Source: Galeruca laticollis
Taxonomy: Eukaryota; Arthropoda; Insecta; Coleoptera; Chrysomelidae
Direction of reading: 5' to 3'
DNA: 64,000 nucleotides
Assembly (NCBI GenBank): GCA_963921935.1
Contig: OY998178.1
Coordinates: forward strand, 58,997,451 to 59,061,450
Shown: piece by piece, positions 35,547 to 46,100 of the stretch
Layout of the letters: the number at the start of each line of letters is the position of its first letter
Position numbering within the stretch: position 1 is the stretch's first letter
Made by a program: the position numbers and the translations under genes
Notes under the pieces: model-generated
Seen by the model: only the letters and a program-made list of their open reading frames with translations
The model's database searches: none
What the model was told of the DNA's origin: nothing

Positions 35547-36170
35547 TCAAGCTTTTGTCAGCAAGTCAGTAAACGTAGTGATTTTTCCTCTTGGGATTTT
35601 TTCCCTAAGTCTAATGTGCATAAGACCGTAGATTAGATCAATCTGTGTTTCTTCGGAATGTCTTCCTTGTGGAAGTTTGGAAAGGAGTGCTCGTTTTTGA
35701 TAAATAAATTCGTCAGTAGGTGCCGAGATTCCTTGAGGGGACTTGAAGATATCTAGGTAAATTTGATATGCAGGAGTTGCCGGAGAGAAAGCGGCACGGA
35801 TTAATCGAATAGCATTATTCCAGTCTGTTGCTTCTCCTTTTATGCCTTGCCACCAAGTAGCTGCAGTGTCAGTAAGTAGTAGTGGCAAGCCTTTAATTGC
35901 GTCTTGGTCTGTGATTTGTTCCATATCCTTATAGACTGCTATGGTGTTTAGGAAATTGTCGACTGTCTCATGACAACGTGTTCCGTCGAATCGGGCCGTG
36001 CATTTGCTCAAACTCCCTTTCTTCCGATTATCTGGTTCTGTCCTTATGCCGGCTACGGCTTGTAGAAGCTGTTGGAATTGCTCTGGAGACATCGCCATGG
36101 TTGTTTGGCTTGCAGCAATGCGTTTACTTCGACGCGGAATGTTTGGTGAAATCGGATTGGATAAAGTCAA
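35547..36170 (-). CDS. Element C Gag (capsid region)
   Basis: 207 codons from ATG 36170. It contains a basic N-terminus (IPRRSKRIAASQ) and the capsid-like Retrotrans_gag core with PLLLTDTAATWWQGI and AFSPATPAYQIYLDIF (about residues 95-145). It ends at a TGA after LLTKA. The TGA is in the same frame as the downstream zinc-knuckle and protease ORF, with nine open codons before the latter's ATG at 35528. The two ORFs were therefore one Gag-Pol frame split by a single stop. This could be a CGA-to-TGA mutation or a read-through stop. Confidence 0.82.
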   Translation of the reverse strand: MTLSNPISPNIPRRSKRIAASQTTMAMSPEQFQQLLQAVAGIRTEPDNRKKGSLSKCTARFDGTRCHETVDNFLNTIAVYKDMEQITDQDAIKGLPLLLTDTAATWWQGIKGEATDWNNAIRLIRAAFSPATPAYQIYLDIFKSPQGISAPTDEFIYQKRALLSKLPQGRHSEETQIDLIYGLMHIRLREKIPRGKITTFTDLLTKA

Positions 36171-36336
36171 CAGCGAATATTCCTGTCGTTATAACTGGAA
36201 AAAGCCGGACTGACGAAATTCCAATCTGTCAAATGTGACAGTTTCGATTCTACAAGACAAAAAAATGTCGAAGTATTCACGAAACTCTCACTTGCATTCA
36301 GGAATCCTTAATTCGAGCTCCACGTCAGGGCGCCAG

Positions 36337-36619
36337 TGTAGTAATAATTTTATTTAACAACAAACAAAAAATATTACTAAATGAAAATAACATGAACTAT
36401 TTAAAGTATATAATAATACGTAATCCGTGTTCGCTTCTACCCTTCACCATGCTACTATGTATAGGACTAGGTTACATCACTATCGGTGTGGTGTAAGGCG
36501 ATTCGAGTGGCGCCATCTTACCATTTATAACAGAGTCTCAGACGTTGTGCGGGGCCTATCTACATGAAGGTGGTACTGTAGATAGAGCTGTATAGCCTGG
36601 TAGGGATCGTTCTGCTATA
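36337..36619 (-). repeat. 5' LTR of element C (right)
   Basis: About 283 bp. In element orientation it begins TATAGCAGAACG and ends ATTACTACA, next to the primer-binding site. Confidence 0.92.
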
Positions 36620-36623
36620 ACCT

Positions 36624-36629
36624 ATATAT

Positions 36630-36691
<62 letters not shown>
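36624..36691. repeat. (TA)n tract between elements C and B
   Basis: TA repeat with one TATTGTATA interruption, ending exactly where the left LTR of element B starts. Confidence 0.97.
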
Positions 36692-36695
<4 letters not shown>

Positions 36696-38545
36696 GCTGT
36701 ATTTTAATTTGAGTTACAGGTTGGATTTTAAAAAAATTGCGATGGTGATTATTTTTTTTAATTATTATGTTATTGTCAAATTGCAATATTTTTTTTTGTG
36801 GAATTTTTTTATTGCTTATTATGAACATTAAATGTGTTAAACATTGTATTTCTTTTTTAATCATGGGCGCCAGATTTCGTATGGTATGCTCGTTACAACA
36901 GAGCGATTTTGTACCTAATGCAAGTTCATATATTAATACCAAAAGCTTTATTCCTTTTTTTTTAAGATCTCAGGGGTGTGTCCGGCACTAGCGTTGAACA
37001 GTAACAGGAAACTGACAGGTTTTGAGAACACTTGAAGGAAACCAAGGAGGTTTGAATGTAGTTTTGTTTAATTAATCAAAAATTCTATGTATTTCTCAAC
37101 ATTTCTCCCTCAATACTTACTGACGATAAAGCCTGGACAAATTACATAATAATTTATAAACGTCTATGTATAATTCTCATAGTTAGATGATCCAAGTGAA
37201 ATTATTAAATAACAAAAAAAATAACTATTAAATATTTTGTAACCATGATATCATCGTTAACCTGCAATCAATTCCCACCTCTAACATTTAACGGAGAATG
37301 ATATTGGCGCTGTGAATCATTGTCATGTGACCAGAGATATGGCTTGTGAATCGTAAATGGATGTTTGGAAGTAATAGTTTTCAAAGTTTATTAATATATT
37401 TAGTCCTTAATAATAAAATCAGTTAGTGATTTCGTCGTTGTTTGGGATTAAATTGAATTAGTAGGATAGTGGAAATTGATTATTCTTAAATAACTAGGTA
37501 AATTCAAAAAGATCAGTTCATAATATTATACCTAACCTAAATAATAATTCAAGAAACCAAATGTTTGTGAATACATACAGAAATTCATGAGTTTGAAGAT
37601 AACAAAAGTCTTGTGTTTCCACTCATTTCAGTTCAATGAAACTTGTGATGATTAAAGTGTAATAGCTTCTCTATTCGACGAGGAGTTAAAGTTTATTATA
37701 TTCGGATTACTTTCAATATAAGTAATTTCTGCTACGAGGAAAACGTAACCAAATAGCCAGGAACAAATAAGGTAAAAATTAAATTATCTCACCAAATTCT
37801 AGAAGACGATTAATGAAAAGTTTTTTTATTTGATATTCAATTATTGGAAACTGGATCATTCCATTTATTGCCAATGACGTTGTCACAGTATTTAGTCAAA
37901 ATTTTGTCCTTTAATTATGATTTTTTTAACTTAATTGTATTATTTTATTCTCGTTCTCACATCTTTCCATCCCACCTTTTCAACCTAACAACCCTCTCTC
38001 GACGCTCAACAATCAACAACCTCCTTCTGTTTTTTCCGATCCTCTTTTGTTAACTTGTAAACAGTTATTGTTTTTAAAAAAAATCTATTTATCCGCGTCT
38101 TGTTCTTTTTCAATTATTCACTCCGTTCGAAAATACCTCCGCGATTGCACTAATGTCACTTTATTTACACTTAATCTAAATATTGATAAAGCTGTCACTT
38201 TATATATAATACTATTCATGTCTATTTGCTTTTTTAATCGTCGTCAAAAAAAATACTTTATCGTATACAGGGTTTGTCAAAAGTTATAGCAATCGGGAAA
38301 ATACAATTATAGAAGTTGGTTTTTTTTTTAAATTTATGTTACGAATGAATAATATCTTTTTATAATTGACTCACGTGTGTGCAACACACAACTATATGTT
38401 AATAGTTTCGTTTATCAATATTGTTTTTTATCATGAATTTAAATATCACGTAACTATGAGCATTATAATTCTTTTTAGTTGCAAATGGGCATTTATATAC
38501 AAAATTTTATTTGTTCATTTTCCTGTTATTAATATTTCACTTTAA
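36692..38545 (-). repeat. 3' LTR of element B (left)
   Basis: Begins TTGTGCTGTATTTTAATTTG and ends ATTTCACTTTAA. Very similar to 41880-43734. Contains no protein-like ORF. Confidence 0.93.
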
Positions 38546-38684
38546 CATTCCCTAAAGTTCCATAAAACTATTCTTGACTCGACGAGAATGTTTTATTGAA
38601 ATTTACCATAATTTATAAAATTTATAACTATTCTTGAAATCTATTTTAAATTAGTTACTAATGTTCGTCAATATTTTATTTTAG

Positions 38685-40021
38685 CTAAGAATGGTTGATG
38701 TTAAATTGGTGCAGTTGGTTAATATTAAAGACTCCGCGCTCTCTCTTGGTATCAGGATGGATCAATTTATAGCTATTTATACCATGGTCGTTGGCTACTA
38801 AGTAAGGACCCTCATAAGGTAATTGTAGTTTTGAACATAATCCTTTTCTACGATTAGGTACCCTTAATGCCTTTATGACTACTAGATCCCCTTTTTTAAA
38901 AGTTTTCTTATTTCTAAGGTTTTCGAGTTTTTTTTCTTGATATATTTGTTACCATGTTTCAGTTGTTTTTCCCTGGCTATTTCAATTAATTTTTTATAAT
39001 CCATTTCACTTGACCATGGCCTGTCAGGTTCTATTCTTCTAAATAGTGTAATGGGTGGTATCTCTGTTATAATGTTTGGAATATTATTAATAAAGTTCAC
39101 AACTGGATTAATGTATGAAGTAGTGATGTGTTCTATTATCCTATCTTCTATCAATTTATTTATCGTCCTCTTCACATCTTCCTGATATTTATAAGGTATC
39201 GGATAACTCCTTTGCTGAAATTGTTGATCTTGTTTCAGTTCGATTTTGTGTACATAATTTTTCGCAATTCGAGATTCTTCATTTATTAAACTTCTATGTT
39301 CTCTCAATATTCCTATTACTTTATTTCTCCATTCTATTTTCCCGTCTATATCCAAATTCCATTCCGGCTGATTATTATTATTTAAATTTATTTCCTCATT
39401 GCCATCCAACATCATATTTCCAGTCATTTTTCCTTCCTGTTCATAATAATACATCTCCTCCACATTATCTTTAAATTCCTTATTGAAATTAACATTTTTA
39501 CTTTCTTTGTATACAAATTCTTCATCATTTCTCGAATCATCATTCTTTTCTTCATAATTAAAATCGATTCTTTCTTTATTAAAAATTATATATTTTCCTT
39601 CGTAATTGATAGTAGCTTTCATTTCATACAAAATATCAGATCCTAATAATAGTTCACATTCTATGTCTTCCACCACCAGCAGTTGTACAATTGTACTATT
39701 CTCCTTTAACTTTAATGCTACAGTTATCGTAATATCTGAGTAAGTTAGTTTCTTCTGATTTATGCCTATCAAATTTATTTTTGGAACCTTAATAAAATTT
39801 TTCTTAGATGTTGAGAGTTTATTTACAAAATTTTTACTAATTAAAGATATCTCCGATCCAGTATCGATCAATATTTTTATCATTTTGTCTTCTACTGTGC
39901 CATATATGTAAATTAATGTCTCATTATTTTGTTCTAGTTGATCCTGTACCTTGAGAAATTCGCGTGGGTGAATATAGCTGCACCAACTTAACCTACCATA
40001 TTCACCCTCTAGTGGAAAAAC
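38685..40021 (-). pseudogene. Element B pol: protease and integrase tail joined, RT deleted
   Basis: The open frame starts at the gag end in the -1 frame (about 40021) and includes IHPREFLKV before the protease active site KILIDTGSEISLI. It continues through LLLGSDILYEMKATI and an Asn/Glu-rich spacer to the first RT motif (QRSYPIPYKYQEDVKRTINK, about 39215-39160). After TTSYINPVV it passes straight into integrase C-terminal sequence (INNIPNIITEIPPITLFRRI), matching the end of element A pol. The rest of RT, RNase H and the integrase core are missing. A frameshift near 38900 ends ORF 39883-38882, and the tail with LPYEGPYLVANDHGINSYKL (GPY/F module) goes on in another frame to 38685. Confidence 0.85.
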
Positions 40022-41790
40022 GGTTGTTCCGCACCAGAAGATGACGTGTTGACCACATCATTATTATTATTATCATTGTTAACTCTATTATAATTGTTAT
40101 CTCTGTTAGTTGTACTATTTCTCTCCAAACTGTTAGTTCTGTTAACTCTAGTGTCTCGTCTAATACTGTTTGTTTGTCTTATGTCACCGTCTGAATTCCT
40201 TCTCTCTCTTCGTTGGTGATTATCGTTAGGTTGTTGTCTTCTTTCAGGGTAGTTCGTATATCTGTTATTATTGTTTCTTTCATTGTTTCTATCGTATCGT
40301 CTGTTGTTATTATCGTTTCTATCATTATTGTAATTTCTGTCATTATTGTTATTTCTATTATGATTGTTATTCCATGTATTGTACGGTCTTTGTCTGTAAT
40401 AATTATCATTGTTTCTATTATAGTTAGTCCTTCTATTGGTGTCATTTCTTTGGTTGTCCGTATTGTCATGTCCTTCGTTATTATTAATTGTTCTTTGTAC
40501 TCTGTTTAGATAATCCAACAATGATTGGAAATTGTTAATATTTTGTATGACTATACCTTGAGTAATGTTAATATTAAAGTGTCGAGACAAGAATATAATG
40601 ATTTCTTGTTCTGAAATCATTGGTTCTAAGTATTGTGCTTGGGAGAATATTGAGAGTGCGTAGTTACTCATATTGTTACTTCTCCTAATCTCAAATTTAC
40701 CAAAATACAGTTTTTCCCTTACATAACATTGTTCTGTTTCCCCCCAATACTGTTTTAGAAAAGTTATCTCGAAATCATTAAAGTTGTTAATATTTGTGTC
40801 GTTGCAAGTAAACCAAAGCAATGCTTGATTATTTAAATTAGACCTTATTGTCTCCTTCAAGTCCTCAACATTTATCATACCTTTCAGCTTATGTTTGAGA
40901 CACCTCAGGAAAATCTTTGGGTGCATCTTACGTATGTCCCCATCGAATTTTAGATTACTTTCACCATGATTGTATATATAATTTACCCCTTGTATATTAT
41001 TATTTTGTTGTGTTTTATTTTTCACGTATTCCATTTCTCTTTCAAACTCCATCATTTTCTTTTTGAAATCTTCCTTTATTTCCTTCTCTAGAGTTTCAAA
41101 GTCATGTGTGTTCCCATTTTCTTTAATTTTTTGTAACTTTGTATCCATTTCCCTCAGTAATTCCCTCTGCGTTTTCAGATTCATTTCTTCTACTATAGAT
41201 AAATTCAATTGTATACCTTGTTCTACATCTTCTATTCTTTCATTGGTTTTCCTAACGTTCCATTGTACCTTCTCCATCTGTTCTCTTCCTTCTCCTCGTA
41301 TCTTGTTTCCCATATCTTCTATCTCTTGTTTTCTATTTATGCTTTCTTGAATTAGACTTTCTTGCAATTTATTCGTTTTTTCTTCTTGTTCTTTCTTGTG
41401 TTCTTCAAATTGTCTTCTCATTTCCATTATGTGTTCTGTAAATTTTTCTTCTTGTTTATCCAATTTTCTATTGATTTCTTCCTTTGCACTTTTTATCTCC
41501 TCTTTTGTACTTTTCATATCTTCTTTTGTGCTTTTTATATCAGACATTATTGTCCTCATCATGTTCATCAATTCTTCATTTTCGTTAGGGTTTTGTTTAG
41601 TATTATGGTGTACTTCTTCTATTAAACTATCTCCTTTTTCTTCTTCTGTTGCTTTTTTTTCTTGCATAGCCGCTGTTAATCTCTCCTTCAATGTTTGTTT
41701 GCTCCCCCTTGTATCCATGTCTTTTGATTTTAGTTGTTCTTTTAGTTCTTCTACAGTTAAATTGTCAATGTCCATTTTTTTGTCTGCCAT
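40009..41790 (-). CDS. Element B Gag with N-terminal SAP-like motif
   Basis: 593 codons, intact. Residues about 11-42 (LTVEELKEQLKSKDMDTRGS onward to LKERLTAAM) fit the SAP fold: two amphipathic helices with the invariant Gly between them, known to bind AT-rich DNA in chromatin proteins. Residues about 70-265 form a long charged coiled coil. About 275-435 is the capsid-like part (HPKIFLRCLKHKLKG, VREKLYFGKFEIRRS, NYALSIFSQAQYLEP), collinear with element A Gag. The last 150 residues are rich in Asn and Arg and probably bind RNA, since there is no CCHC knuckle. It ends QPFFH with stop at 40009; the in-phase GTTTTTC at 40021-40015 could allow -1 frameshifting into pol. Confidence 0.88.
   Translation of the reverse strand: MADKKMDIDNLTVEELKEQLKSKDMDTRGSKQTLKERLTAAMQEKKATEEEKGDSLIEEVHHNTKQNPNENEELMNMMRTIMSDIKSTKEDMKSTKEEIKSAKEEINRKLDKQEEKFTEHIMEMRRQFEEHKKEQEEKTNKLQESLIQESINRKQEIEDMGNKIRGEGREQMEKVQWNVRKTNERIEDVEQGIQLNLSIVEEMNLKTQRELLREMDTKLQKIKENGNTHDFETLEKEIKEDFKKKMMEFEREMEYVKNKTQQNNNIQGVNYIYNHGESNLKFDGDIRKMHPKIFLRCLKHKLKGMINVEDLKETIRSNLNNQALLWFTCNDTNINNFNDFEITFLKQYWGETEQCYVREKLYFGKFEIRRSNNMSNYALSIFSQAQYLEPMISEQEIIIFLSRHFNINITQGIVIQNINNFQSLLDYLNRVQRTINNNEGHDNTDNQRNDTNRRTNYNRNNDNYYRQRPYNTWNNNHNRNNNNDRNYNNDRNDNNNRRYDRNNERNNNNRYTNYPERRQQPNDNHQRRERRNSDGDIRQTNSIRRDTRVNRTNSLERNSTTNRDNNYNRVNNDNNNNDVVNTSSSGAEQPFFH
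40015..40021 (-). promoter_or_regulatory. Candidate -1 frameshift site in element B
   Basis: Minus-strand G TTT TTC, phased as codons TTT TTC of gag, three codons before... the gag stop TAG. The -1 frame is open from here into the protease. Only T runs permit slippage; the first base is G, so the heptamer is not perfect. Confidence 0.45.
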
Positions 41791-41879
41791 TGTAAAATTT
41801 TACCAAAATTCCTCCGATGTCTCAAATATGACCTGTTCCTGTCGCTAATTCGAACGCCTTACGTTGGTTGGGCCAAATA

Positions 41880-43729
41880 TTGTACTGTATTTTAATTTGA
41901 GTTACAGGTTGGATTTTAAAAAAAATGCGATGGTGATTATTTTGTTTTAATTATTATGTTATTGTCAAATTGCAATATTTTTTTTTGTGGAATTTTTTTA
42001 TTGCTTATTATGAACATTAAATGTGTTAAACATTGTATTTCTTTTTTAATCATGAGCGCCAGAACTCGTATGGTATGCTCGTTACAACAGAGCGATTTTG
42101 TACCTAATGCAAGTTCAAATATTAATACCAAAAGCTTTATTCCTTTTTTTTTTAAGATCTCAGGGGTGTGTCCGGCACTAGCGTTGAACAGTAACAGGAA
42201 ACTGACAGGTTTTGAGAACACTTGAAGGAAAACAAGGAGGTTTGAATGTAGTTTTGTTTCATTAATCAAAAATTCTATGTATTTCTTAACATTTCTCCCT
42301 CAATACTTATTGACGATAAAGCCTGGACAAATTACATAATAATTTATAAACGTCTATGTATAATTCTCATAGTTAGATGATCCAAGTGAAATTATTAAAT
42401 AACAAAAAAAATAACTATTAAATATTTTGTAACCATGATATCATCGTTAACCTGCAATCAATTCCCACCTCTAACATTTAACGGAGAATGATATCGGCGC
42501 TGTGAATCATTGTCATGTGACCAGAGATATGGCTTGTGAATCGTAAATGGATGTTTGGAAGTAATAGTTTTCAAAGTTTATTAATATATTTAGTCCTTAA
42601 TAATAAAATCAGTTAGTGATTTCGTCGTTGTTTGGGATTAAATTGAATTAGTAGGATAGTGGAAATTGATTATTCTTAAATAACTAGGTAAATTCAAAAA
42701 GATCAGTTCATAATATTATACCTAACCTAAATAATAATTCAAGAAACCAAATGTTTGTGAATACATACAGAAATTCATGAGTTTGAAGATAACAAAAGTC
42801 TTGTGTTTCCACTTATTTCAGTTCAATGAAACTTGTGATGATTGAAGTGTAATAGCTTCTCTATTCGACGAGGAGTTAAAGTTTATTATATTCGGATTAC
42901 TTTCAATATAAGTAATTTCTGCTACGAGGAAAACGTAACCAAATAGCCAGGAACAAATAAGGTAAAAATTAAATTATCTCACCAAATTCTAGAAGACGAT
43001 TAATGAAAAGTTTTTTTATTTGATATTCAATTATTGGAAACTGGATCATTCCATTTATTGCCAATAACGTTGTCACAGTATTTAGTCAAAATTTTGTCCT
43101 TTAATTATGATTTTTTTAACTTAATTGTATTATTTTATTCTCGTTCTCACATCTTTCCATCCCACCTTTTCAACCTAACAACCCTCTCTCGACGCTCAAC
43201 AATCAACAACCTCCTTCTGTTTTTTCCGATCCTCTTTTGTTAACTTGTAAACAGTTATTGTTTTTTAAAAAAATCTATTTATCCGCGTCTTGTTCTTTTT
43301 CAATTATTCACTCCGTTCGAAAATACCTCCGCGATTGCACTAATGTCACTTTATTTACACTTAATCTAAATATTGATAAAGCTGTCACTTTATATATAAT
43401 ACTATTCATGTCTATTTGCTTTTTTAATCGTCGTCAAAAAAAATACTTTATCGTATACAGGGTTTGTCAAAAGTTATAGCAATCGGGAAAATACAATTAT
43501 AGAAGTTGGTTTTTTTTTAAATTTATGTTACGAATGAATAATATCTTTTTATAATTGACTCACGTGTGTGCAACACACAACTATATGTTAATAGTTTCGT
43601 TTATCAATATTGTTTTTTATCATGAATTTAAATATCACGTAACTATGAGCATTATAATTCTTTTTAGTTGCAAATGGGCATTTATATACAAAATTTTATT
43701 TGTTCATTTTCCTGTTATTAATATTTCAC

Positions 43730-43734
<5 letters not shown>
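41880..43734 (-). repeat. 5' LTR of element B (right)
   Basis: Second copy of the B LTR. It ends at 43734 where (TA)n begins and is bordered on its internal side by the primer-binding-like sequence. Confidence 0.93.

Positions 43735-43812
<78 letters not shown>
43735..43812. repeat. (TA)n tract between elements B and A
   Basis: 78 bases of pure TA. The right end of element B and the left end of element A both abut it directly, with no other sequence. Confidence 0.98.
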
Positions 43813-43816
<4 letters not shown>

Positions 43817-46027
43817 GCCAGTCCTCTAGTATAGATAAATATTCATATAATAGATTGAATTAAAAAGGAATTTTTTTTGTATATACGTATGGTGTATCAT
43901 TAGACACTACCTAATTAAGAACAAAATTTAACATAAAACGAATGAATGACTTAAGCAAATGTATTATAAAATATTGAGTACATCAATTTAAGAAATGGAT
44001 TAAGGATAAGGAATAGAATGGTAATGATAATATAGAAATTAATTCTTAAGAAAATGTTACCTTCACAAATAAATCCTAAGGTCAAGTCAATGTCAACAAT
44101 TTTCATTAAAATCAATCTGAACGCTGCTATGTCCACACTTGAATCGGGAAAAGGATGTTAATTTGTTCAAAACCTAAAATAATAAGAATTAATAATCAAA
44201 TCACTAATTTATTAACGATATGCAAATACAATAAAAAGTTGCAATTTGAAAAAAGTAATTTATAAAAATAAAACTGTATGAAATATGACATTCGGAATAA
44301 GAGCCATATTGTATGTCATAGAAATCTAGTAATCAAATCGAAATCAATGAAGGAAGTGATTGAATCCAGTTATAATATTGCCAACCTAAATTCAATGAGT
44401 TGGAAGTTAATATAAAACAGAGAATGTAAATTTGAAATTAAGTTAGAGTTTATATAAAGCGAAATTAGTGCTAATTAAAGAATTAAAAAATAAACAGTTC
44501 CATATATATAAATCATAAATTTAGATTGTAGAAATTGTATATTAATTGTAAACAAATTTACTAAAAAAAAGGAATTACAAGGATTGAAACCATTGTAATA
44601 CATGTAAAAGATTATTTATATATTCTATAAGATATTGTTAAACCATTTATACAAGTGATTTCACTCTCCAAGACTATTTTAATTGAAGAATTCAGTATTT
44701 CCATAAAAAAACATTATCATTGACAATTGTTGAATAAAATAACAAATTAGGAGGCTGTGTTTTAGAGATTGTAAAAATGTTGTTGATTTTAAAAAGAAAG
44801 AGAGTCGAGAGTTAGTTGGGGAATGATGAACTGGGATGTAATTCTCTGAGTAGATTTTTGTAAAAACTTTAAAGTAAAAGTAATAATTTTAAATCTAAAT
44901 CAATAAAAAATTCATAATATTAATGTCGATTAACCCCTGTGAAAAAGTGAAACGTGCCGAACGAGTATTTCTTGGGTAAGGAATACCTAAGAAAAGAGAC
45001 GAGATGTTGCAGGTCCACCACGCCGAGAATGGAATATAAGGTCTGTGTTATTTGAGTTTTTTTAATTTGGAATTCCAAACAAACAAAGAAAAAGTGAACT
45101 TTTGAAATTAATTTGAACATTTAAATTTGAATAATCTAAAATTGGCCAAAGAAACTTTAAAATAATTAATACCAAATTTTATCCATGGATAATTAAAGAA
45201 CTCTAATTTTCTGCAACAATAATTTTAGATATTAAATATGTACTTACTTGTAAAAAGTTTTTCGTTTGTAAAATAATCAAAGTTCACACCACTCATAAAT
45301 GCTTTTCCAATCTTAATTTCCGCTTTGCATGCTGACCTATTCTTATAACTATCAAACACACACTTAATTCACAACTTGAATTATATATGTAACTGTTTAA
45401 TATAAGTTTTCAACCATATTATTCTAAATGCACTAAATTGATGCACATTGAACTGTTAAACGTTTGCATCCTCCATGTTAACTGTATACTATAATTTTGT
45501 GACGACGAGAAACGTTGAACCGGAAGAGTTGCTCCGTTGCGCCGAAGCAGCTACTGTAAGCGTTTAGTGCGCATGACCATCAAAGAATACAGAGGAGGTT
45601 CAGGAATATTTGTGTGTGTAAAATTTTGAAGATTTCATCAACAATTTATTAAAATATTTTTATTTAAGTGTTGGTATTTTTATTATTCCAGTCAATGTCC
45701 ATAACACTTTTCATGAACATTGTTTAAATCATTTATTCGATTATCATATGGTGAGATGATTGAAATAAAGATATATAATTTATTCAGGAATAGACCTATC
45801 ACGAAATCATAATAAGTAAATGTTCATATATGTAAAAATGTTTTCTAATAGGTGTCCAGGACTCAAAGAGAGAAGTCTCATGCTTCCGACTGCAATATAA
45901 AATTTAAACAATACATACAATTAAAAAATTTCATATAATCATATAGGGCTAGCCGAAGGTAAAAACGGGTAAATAAAGGTAAATCATATAAGTATAAATA
46001 TTAAAATATAAAACATATCCACTATAA
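43813..46027 (+). repeat. 5' LTR of element A
   Basis: 2,215 bp, unusually long for a gypsy element of insects. It presumably holds the promoter. No protein-like ORF was seen. It ends CCACTATAA two bases before the primer-binding site. Confidence 0.95.
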
Positions 46028-46029
46028 AT

Positions 46030-46048
46030 TGGCGCCCAACGTGGGGCG
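46030..46048 (+). other. Primer-binding site of element A
   Basis: TGGCGCCCAACGTGGGGCG directly after the 5' LTR, of the type complementary to a tRNA 3' end used by gypsy-class elements. Related sites occur in C (TGGCGCCCTGACGTGG), B (TGGCCCAACCAACGT) and the relic at 62603. Confidence 0.85.
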
Positions 46049-46100
46049 ATTATAAAAATAATATATTAAAAAAATAAAAATAAATTAAAAACAAAGAACA

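Larger units (their letters stand above)
33902..36619 (-). mobile_element. LTR retrotransposon C (gypsy type), internally deleted
   Basis: LTRs at 33902-34170 and 36337-36619, target duplication ACCT on both sides (33898-33901, 36620-36623). On the minus strand a primer site TGGCGCCCTGACGTGGAG (plus 36318-36335) adjoins the right LTR. A purine tract GAGGGGGAGG (plus 34172-34181) adjoins the left LTR. The 2.7-kb element keeps gag, zinc knuckles and protease but only scraps of RNase H and the integrase tail. It sits within a (TA)n region. Confidence 0.9.
36692..43734 (-). mobile_element. LTR retrotransposon B (gypsy type, long LTRs), lacking RT and integrase core
   Basis: LTRs at 36692-38545 and 41880-43734 (about 1.85 kb). 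Minus-strand internal region: primer-like site TGGCCCAACCAACG beside the right LTR (about 41860-41875), gag 41790-40009, then a deleted pol 40021-38685, then purine tract TTTAGGGAATG before the left LTR. Both outer ends lie in (TA)n. In element orientation the LTR starts TTAAAGTG. By eye the LTRs differ at roughly 1% of positions. Gag and pol resemble element A throughout, so B and A are related families. Confidence 0.92.

Noticed and set aside
37844..38289. Small ORFs in the B LTRs (repeated at 43034-43479)
   Set aside because: Present only because the LTR is duplicated; no protein-like features.
40213..41848. Plus-strand ORFs rich in Ser, Val, Ile and Phe opposite element B gag
   Set aside because: Antisense shadows of the coiled-coil and Asn/Arg-rich Gag codons.
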